From assembly GCA_016718345.1 (NCBI GenBank), contig JADKDN010000004.1, positions 1 through 64,000 on the forward strand: 64,000 nt of DNA, given 5' to 3'. Under the pieces are notes generated by a model. The model made no database searches and was not told the origin of the DNA. It worked only from the letters and a program-made list of their open reading frames with translations. Source of the stretch: Flavobacterium sp. GTDB lineage: Bacteria > Bacteroidota > Bacteroidia > Flavobacteriales > Flavobacteriaceae. Shown one piece after another: positions 55,259 to 64,000 of the stretch; position 1 is the first letter of the stretch; each line of letters opens with the position of its first letter. Made by a program: the position numbers and the translations under genes.

Positions 55259-56494
55259 TTGAATTTAGAATATTTCATAGCCAAAAGGCTTATTTCGGTT
55301 GAAAGCCGTAAAAGTACTATTTCTACTCCTATAATAAAAATAGCAATTGCAGCTATTGCCATTGGAATGATTATGATGATTGTTTCGGTAGCGACTGGTA
55401 TTGGTTTGCAGCAAAAAATACGCGAAAAAGTGGCTGCTTTTAATGGTCATATTATTATTTCAAATTATGATGACAATCAATCTCAAGTAAGTGTCGAGCC
55501 TGTATCACTCAATCAAAGATTCTATCCTAAGTTTAATTCTATTGAAGGAATTAATCATATTCAGCCAGTTGCCAGCAAAGCAGGCATTATTATAACAGCT
55601 GCTGCTTTCGAAGTAATAATTTTTAAAGGTGTAGGAAAAGAATATCAGTGGAAAAATGTAAGTGAGTACCTTGTTGCTGGAAAATTACCAGATGTGTCAC
55701 ATGATTTAAATTCTCAAGTACTACTATCGAAATTTCTCGCAGATAGATTGAATTTAAAAGTTGGAGACAGGTTTAATACTTTTTTCATGAAAGATAAAAG
55801 TAATCAATTGCCCAACTTGAGAGTTTTTCAAGTTACAGGGATTTACAATTCAGGATTTCAAGAATTCGACTCTTCATACATCATAGGAGATATTCGTCAT
55901 GTGCAGCGCATAAATAAATGGCAACCAAATCAAGTGGGTGCTTTTGAAGTTTTTATTGATGATTTTACTAAGATTAAAGAAATAGGAGAAGAAGTTTATT
56001 CTGAGACTAATTCCACATTAGATACAAAGACTATTGTTGAGAAGTATTACTACATTTTTGAATGGCTTCAGTTATTTGATTTCAATATCTTAACTATACT
56101 AATTATAATGATTGTAGTTGCAACTATAAATATGGTAGTTGCTTTATTAGTACTTATTTTAGAAAGAACCCAGATGATTGGAATCTTAAAAGCTTTGGGA
56201 GCGAACAATTGGTCCGTTCGAAAAATATTTCTTTACAATGCATTTTATTTAATAATACGAGGGTTGTTTTGGGGAAATTTAATTGGTATCGGCTTAATTT
56301 TAATTCAACAGTATTTAGGTATTGTTAAGCTCAATCCTGAGAATTACTATGTTAGTGTAGCTCCAGTGAACTTGAATTTGTTGTATCTTTTAGGACTAAA
56401 TCTAGGAACTATCTTGATATGTTTGCTGGTTTTACTAATCCCATCCTACATCATTACTAAGATTTCTCCTGTCAAAGCAATTCGTTTTGATTAG
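55259..56494 (+). CDS. ABC transporter permease, LolC/LolE-FtsX type
   Basis: A 411-residue permease starting at TTG (55259) as MNLEYFIAKRLI, the usual Flavobacterial beginning. One N-terminal membrane helix (about 27-50), a large periplasmic domain, and three C-terminal helices (about 275-305, 322-348, 372-400) make the FtsX/MacB fold. GIGLQQKIREKVAAFNGHI matches lipoprotein-release permeases, so a role in moving lipoproteins to the outer membrane is likely. The ATPase is not adjacent. Confidence 0.86.
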   Translation: MNLEYFIAKRLISVESRKSTISTPIIKIAIAAIAIGMIMMIVSVATGIGLQQKIREKVAAFNGHIIISNYDDNQSQVSVEPVSLNQRFYPKFNSIEGINHIQPVASKAGIIITAAAFEVIIFKGVGKEYQWKNVSEYLVAGKLPDVSHDLNSQVLLSKFLADRLNLKVGDRFNTFFMKDKSNQLPNLRVFQVTGIYNSGFQEFDSSYIIGDIRHVQRINKWQPNQVGAFEVFIDDFTKIKEIGEEVYSETNSTLDTKTIVEKYYYIFEWLQLFDFNILTILIIMIVVATINMVVALLVLILERTQMIGILKALGANNWSVRKIFLYNAFYLIIRGLFWGNLIGIGLILIQQYLGIVKLNPENYYVSVAPVNLNLLYLLGLNLGTILICLLVLLIPSYIITKISPVKAIRFD

Positions 56495-56682
56495 CATAAT
56501 TCTTAAGTTTAATTTTCTAGAATTACATTAACTCCTAGATTTTTTAATTTTTTAGGATTGGTTCATTTTTTCTAAAATGATGTTGATTCTTGTTTTTCAA
56601 CATTTTAAGAGACTTTTCCCGATTAAAATTTAATTTTGATGATTAATTTTTCCGATATTGATATAAAAAGATTAGATAAATA

Positions 56683-56713
56683 TTTGTGGAATTATAAAAA
56701 GGGATTATCTTTG
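56683..56713 (+). promoter_or_regulatory. rRNA operon promoter P1
   Basis: TTTG (56683-56686), 19-bp spacer, TATCTTTG (56706-56713): full match to the Bacteroidota consensus, about 300 bp upstream of 16S. Confidence 0.7.
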
Positions 56714-56798
56714 CAACCCGCAAAAGGGGTTATGAGTTCATAATAATATTGACGCTAAGCGATTTAGAAATAAAGTTCAAAAAAATATTTAAAAAAGC

Positions 56799-56828
56799 TT
56801 GTTATAAAGAAAAGAATTTATACTTTTG
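56799..56828 (+). promoter_or_regulatory. rRNA operon promoter P2
   Basis: TTG (56799-56801), 19-bp spacer, TACTTTTG (56821-56828). Second of a tandem pair with P1. The stretch from here to 57008 is the transcribed leader, with no gene visible. Confidence 0.7.
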
Positions 56829-57008
56829 CACCCGCTTAGAGAGATAAGCGATATAGAAAAGAAGATTACGTTCCTAGACATATTGAATTGACAGCCGTTT
56901 TAGAAGAGATTCTAAAACAAATAAAAAGAGAGTAAGAGAGTCGAGAGCTTTGAATTAAAGACTAGCAAATCGTCAAAAATAAAGCTAAAGTAATTTAGCG
57001 AACAATAT

Positions 57009-58523
<1,515 letters not shown>

Positions 58524-58693
58524 TAGAGAAAGACGCAAAATATAGTTAAAGATTTAAAGATTAAGATTTAATTACTCTCGCTGTTAGTTCAAATAATACA
58601 AATTGAAAGATTTAAGATTGAAAGATTAAACTATTCGTAAAGAGTCTTTAAATCATTTAATGATTAAATTTTTTAATATTTTAAGCAAAACAG

Positions 58694-58767
58694 AGTCTCG
58701 TAGCTCAGCTGGTTAGAGTACTACACTGATAATGTAAGGGGTCCCAGTTCGAGTCTGGGCGGGACTA
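58694..58767 (+). tRNA. tRNA-Ile (GAT)
   Basis: A 74-nt cloverleaf with acceptor stem AGTCTCG / CGGGACT, D arm GCTCAGCTGGTTAGAGT, anticodon loop CTGATAA (GAT) and T arm CCCAGTTCGAGTCTGGG. CCA is not encoded. It lies in the 16S-23S spacer. Confidence 0.96.
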
Positions 58768-58849
58768 CTATTTTGGTTAAGGAAATCTAGAGGTTGAAAT
58801 CCTTATTTTTTTTGGAATTTGGAATTTAAAGATTTTGGAATTTTAAAAA

Positions 58850-58923
58850 GGGGGATTAGCTCAGCTGGCTAGAGCGCCTGCCTTGCACGCAGGAGGTCAT
58901 CGGTTCGACTCCGATATTCTCCA
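58850..58923 (+). tRNA. tRNA-Ala (TGC)
   Basis: A 74-nt cloverleaf with acceptor stem GGGGGAT / ATTCTCC, anticodon loop in GCCTTGCACGC (TGC) and T arm ATCGGTTCGACTCCGAT. CCA is not encoded. Second tRNA of the 16S-23S spacer; the remaining spacer pieces (58524-58693, 58768-58849, 58924-59074) hold no gene. Confidence 0.97.
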
Positions 58924-59074
58924 CTAGTTCAGAAGTGGTAATAAAGTTCATTGACATATTGAGATAAGAAAATATTTAAAAAGTAGAAAGAACACTTTTA
59001 GACGAAGGATAAAAGAAATGATGGACGTAAGTCTATTATCTAAAAGTCTATCATCATGAATAAAATAAAAGTAC

Positions 59075-61955
<2,881 letters not shown>

Positions 61956-61962
61956 ATCCGCT

Positions 61963-61984
61963 TGTCCCGATGTAAATCGGGACA
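61963..61984 (+). other. Hairpin in 23S-5S spacer
   Basis: TGTCCCGAT and ATCGGGACA form a 9-bp stem just after the 23S 3' end, possibly a processing or structural hairpin of the precursor. Confidence 0.4.
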
Positions 61985-62112
61985 GCAAACTTTCTAAAAT
62001 AGTAAATAAAAATACTTTCTTTATCTCAGTATGTTAAGATATTGTTTTAATTATTAATGATTGATTGTAAATTATTAATTAATTGAAAAGTTACCTCAAG
62101 TAACAACGACCT

Positions 62113-62221
62113 TAAGGTGGTTATTGCGGCGGGGCTCACCTCTTCCCATCCCGAACAGAGTAGTTAAGCCCGCCTGCGCAGATGGTACTGCAGTTATGTG
62201 GGAGAGTATGTCGTCGCCTTT
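62113..62221 (+). rRNA. rrf: 5S ribosomal RNA
   Basis: About 109 nt with the conserved CACCTCTTCCCATCCCGAAC and GAGAGTATG segments. Terminal pairing is between AAGGTGG at the start and CGCCTTT at the end. Confidence 0.95.
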
Positions 62222-62226
62222 CTTTG

Positions 62227-62260
62227 AAAGCCCTATCCAATCGGATAGGGCTTTTGTTTT
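62227..62260 (+). terminator. Terminator of the rRNA operon
   Basis: A 12-bp perfect stem (62227-62238 with 62243-62254), loop AATC, then TTTGTTTT-type tail. The following 62261-62526 shows no gene or clear repeat. Confidence 0.88.
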
Positions 62261-62526
62261 ATAGGTGGACGCTGTCGGGAAAAGCCCTCGAGTCTCTGAA
62301 AATCCTCATCAATAATGATAGTGATTTTTTATACTAAATTAATTTTGAAGATCTCTGCTAGCTACAACAATTATCAGGAATATTTAATCTTATTTAGAAA
62401 GCCCTAAACGATCCTTGGTATGAGAATAGGAATAGAAAATCGTGAAACTTTTATTTTTTTAGTTAAAGAGAGATTGGATAATACTCCTTGCAGGATACCT
62501 ATGTAGGTTATTTTTAGTTATATTAA

Positions 62527-62961
62527 TTATTCAATATCTTTGATAAACTCATCATATTCAAAATAAAACAACTCAAAAGCGTTCATCTTTTCATTAAAAA
62601 AATAAAAAACATCATCCCAATCATTTCTGTTACTAACTGCAATACCTGTTTTTTCAACCCAAATGCGGCTAATGGTTTTGCCGTTATCTAAAGTGAAGTT
62701 TTTCTGATAAACCAAATCAGGAATGAACTCTTCTTCAAGGATATTTTTTAAAGCTTCAATTTTTTCAAAATAAGCTACTCTTTTTTCTTCGTTACGATGC
62801 TCGATGTCAATACTCACTTGCGCTTTTTTGTTGTCTACATAAAACTTAAAGGAGAAATCCTTGATTTTAGTATCGTAAAGCACCCATTTACGTGGATATT
62901 TTTCAGAAAAATTAATCCAAAATTCTTTTTTTAATTGTTGGGTTTCTTGTTTGGAATACAT
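62527..62961 (-). CDS. DUF4268 domain protein
   Basis: A 144-residue cytoplasmic protein. FWINFSEKYPRKWVLYDTKIKD and the sequence WDDVFYFFNEKMNAFELFYF match DUF4268 proteins, which in some cases sit at the C-terminus of nuclease-like proteins. This one is stand-alone. Function is unknown, and no catalytic motif is visible. It is transcribed toward the rRNA operon terminator. Confidence 0.75.
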   Translation of the reverse strand: MYSKQETQQLKKEFWINFSEKYPRKWVLYDTKIKDFSFKFYVDNKKAQVSIDIEHRNEEKRVAYFEKIEALKNILEEEFIPDLVYQKNFTLDNGKTISRIWVEKTGIAVSNRNDWDDVFYFFNEKMNAFELFYFEYDEFIKDIE

Positions 62962-63020
62962 GTTTGTTTTTAATTTCTTTTATCGAAAAGTGCCTTATTA
63001 ATTCTAAAGTTACAATGACC

Positions 63021-63069
63021 GCAGATTCACAGATTTCCATAATTTGGTTATGGAAATCTGCGAATCTGC
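63021..63069. repeat. Intergenic inverted repeat, REP-like type 2
   Basis: A 22-bp stem with one mismatch (63021-63042 with 63048-63069), loop of 5, sequence GCAGATTCACAGATTTCCAT on the left. It is unrelated to the CCCT/AGGG hairpins at 29920-34024. It has no T tail, so it is unlikely to be a terminator. Confidence 0.7.
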
Positions 63070-63156
63070 AGTTAAATGTAATCAATCTCCTTAGATTTTA
63101 CTTAAATTCGCATTAAACATGTCAGTATTTATTCCGATACAAAAATAAACTTTGTC

Positions 63157-63795
63157 ATGGATTTTCAAGTTTTTCTTACTAGTATTCTTAAAATAGAAAG
63201 AGAGCCACTTCTTGCTGATTTGGCTCATCAAATTATGGTTCCCCCTGAACGAATTGAGTTATTAAAAAAAGTGAACATTCAGGAAAATAATCCCAAGAAA
63301 GCAGCAGTCTTGATTTTATTATATCCCAAAAATAATAGGACACATTTGGTTCTCATTGAAAGGAATTCGTATTTGGGTGTTCATTCTTCTCAAATCGCTT
63401 TTCCAGGTGGTAAAGTGGAGGTAAATGATCCTTCGGTAGCCTTTACCGCATTGAGAGAAACTCAGGAAGAGATAGGAGTTGAAATGAACAAAGTATCTAT
63501 CATAAAAGCTTTTACAGAAGTATATATTCCTCCAAGTAATTTTATGGTTTTTCCTTTTTTGGGCTATGTCAATGAAGAGTTACAATTTAATCCAGAACCC
63601 AGAGAAGTAGCTTCGGTAATCGAATTGTCCATAGAAAATTTTTTAGATGAAAGACTAGTGGTTACAAAAGAAATGAATACTTCGTACTCTAACAGTATCA
63701 GGGTTCCAGCATTTAAAATTAAAGAGTATTATGTTTGGGGTGCTACCGCCATGATTTTGAGTGAGGTGAAAGAAGTTTTAAAAAAAATCATATAA
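63157..63795 (+). CDS. CoA pyrophosphatase (Nudix hydrolase)
   Basis: A 212-residue Nudix protein. The box starts at FPGGKVE and contains ALRETQEEIGVEM (GX5EX7REUXEEXGU spacing; the first Glu falls in KVEVND). ALRETQEEIG plus the upstream VLLLYPKNNRTHLVLIER-like strand (here LILLYPKNNRTHLVLIER) and HSSQIAFPGGK fit the CoA diphosphatase subfamily (UPF0035). It would hydrolyse CoA to phosphopantetheine and ADP. The next gene, an acyltransferase, follows after 49 bp. Confidence 0.88.
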   Translation: MDFQVFLTSILKIEREPLLADLAHQIMVPPERIELLKKVNIQENNPKKAAVLILLYPKNNRTHLVLIERNSYLGVHSSQIAFPGGKVEVNDPSVAFTALRETQEEIGVEMNKVSIIKAFTEVYIPPSNFMVFPFLGYVNEELQFNPEPREVASVIELSIENFLDERLVVTKEMNTSYSNSIRVPAFKIKEYYVWGATAMILSEVKEVLKKII

Positions 63796-63844
63796 ATTGT
63801 AAGTTTTTGTATGTTTGTAGCTAGTGTTTCTAATGTAATTAATT

Positions 63845-64000
63845 ATGGAGTTGTTGAAGAGAAATCCTTTTGGGCATATATTGTTTATAAAAAAATGGTT
63901 AATCCGGATTTTTGCGGTGTTGACCCATAAACGCTATAGAGGCTTTAATGAATTGCAGATAGAAGGTTCTGAGATTATAAAATCACTTCCAGATACTAAT
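63845..64000 (+). CDS. 1-acyl-glycerol-3-phosphate acyltransferase-like, 5' part only
   Basis: The first 52 codons of a gene that leaves the window: MELLKRNPFGHILFIKKWL, a hydrophobic start, then THKRYRGFNELQIEGSE. This matches the N-terminus of PlsC-type lysophospholipid acyltransferases that I recall next to the Nudix gene in Flavobacteria. The HX4D catalytic motif would lie outside the window, so the call rests on the N-terminus and context. Confidence 0.6.
   Translation, partial: MELLKRNPFGHILFIKKWLIRIFAVLTHKRYRGFNELQIEGSEIIKSLPDTN

Overview
The window looks like a draft-quality chromosomal segment of a Flavobacterium-like member of the Bacteroidota. It is AT-rich. Genes lack Shine-Dalgarno sites, and promoters fit the Bacteroidota form (TTG or TTTG, 18-21 bp, TAnnTTTG). 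Typical family genes are present: gldA of gliding motility, T9SS-sorted secreted proteins, CBM56 glucanase, NamZ/DUF1343, an ExbB-ExbD-ExbD-TonB locus, and a 16S-Ile-Ala-23S-5S rRNA operon whose 16S 3' end is of the Bacteroidota type.

Layout. 1-4200: a heavily frameshifted carB, rpmH, a small TPR-like membrane protein and a broken osmC. 4286-14539: a sulfur block with metZ, an Rrf2 regulator, a TauE/SafE exporter, then cysH-cysD-cysN-sulfite reductase-cobA-siroheme synthase-ferredoxin reductase (sulfate to sulfide, including siroheme and electron supply). 14565-19306: a SAM-I riboswitch controlling a split metH plus metF (homocysteine to methionine). 19316-24267: secreted beta-1,3-glucanase, PagL-like lipid A deacylase, a lipoprotein and gldA. 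24564-28830: an aromatic amino acid operon (prephenate dehydratase, aminotransferase, prephenate dehydrogenase, DAHP synthase/chorismate mutase) preceded by what reads as a complete Phe/Tyr ribosome-mediated attenuator. 28934-36942: rsgA, dtd, an inserted block (type IIG-like restriction-modification gene, REP-like hairpins, REP-associated transposase), then mazG-like, aroA and queA. 36968-42969: SIMPL protein, flavin reductase, penicillin acylase, cupin, DMT-family protein, HerA-like ATPase. 43274-49065: TonB energy-transduction locus with a PstS-like lipoprotein and TPR protein. 49155-56494: queE, a lone TonB C-terminal domain protein, aminotransferase V, M43 metalloprotease, methyltransferase, YkgJ, NamZ and an ABC permease. 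56683-62260: the rRNA operon. 62527-64000: DUF4268 protein, Nudix hydrolase and the start of an acyltransferase.

The main biological finds are the leader-peptide attenuator upstream of pheA (18 residues, 8 of them Phe or Tyr, with mutually exclusive antiterminator and terminator), five hairpin repeats whose arms covary around a RAYT transposase (one copy in frame inside a coding region), the SAM riboswitch on metH, and a sulfite reductase with a C-terminal HEPN-like domain.

The main caution is sequence quality. More than a dozen conserved genes carry one-base frameshifts, often in homopolymers. Two genes (metH, penicillin acylase) lack about 100 codons each at a frameshifted junction, and 30690-30845 is a run of poly-A and poly-C. 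These look more like sequencing or assembly errors than gene decay. I therefore annotate full-length loci across the breaks and state where the breaks are.
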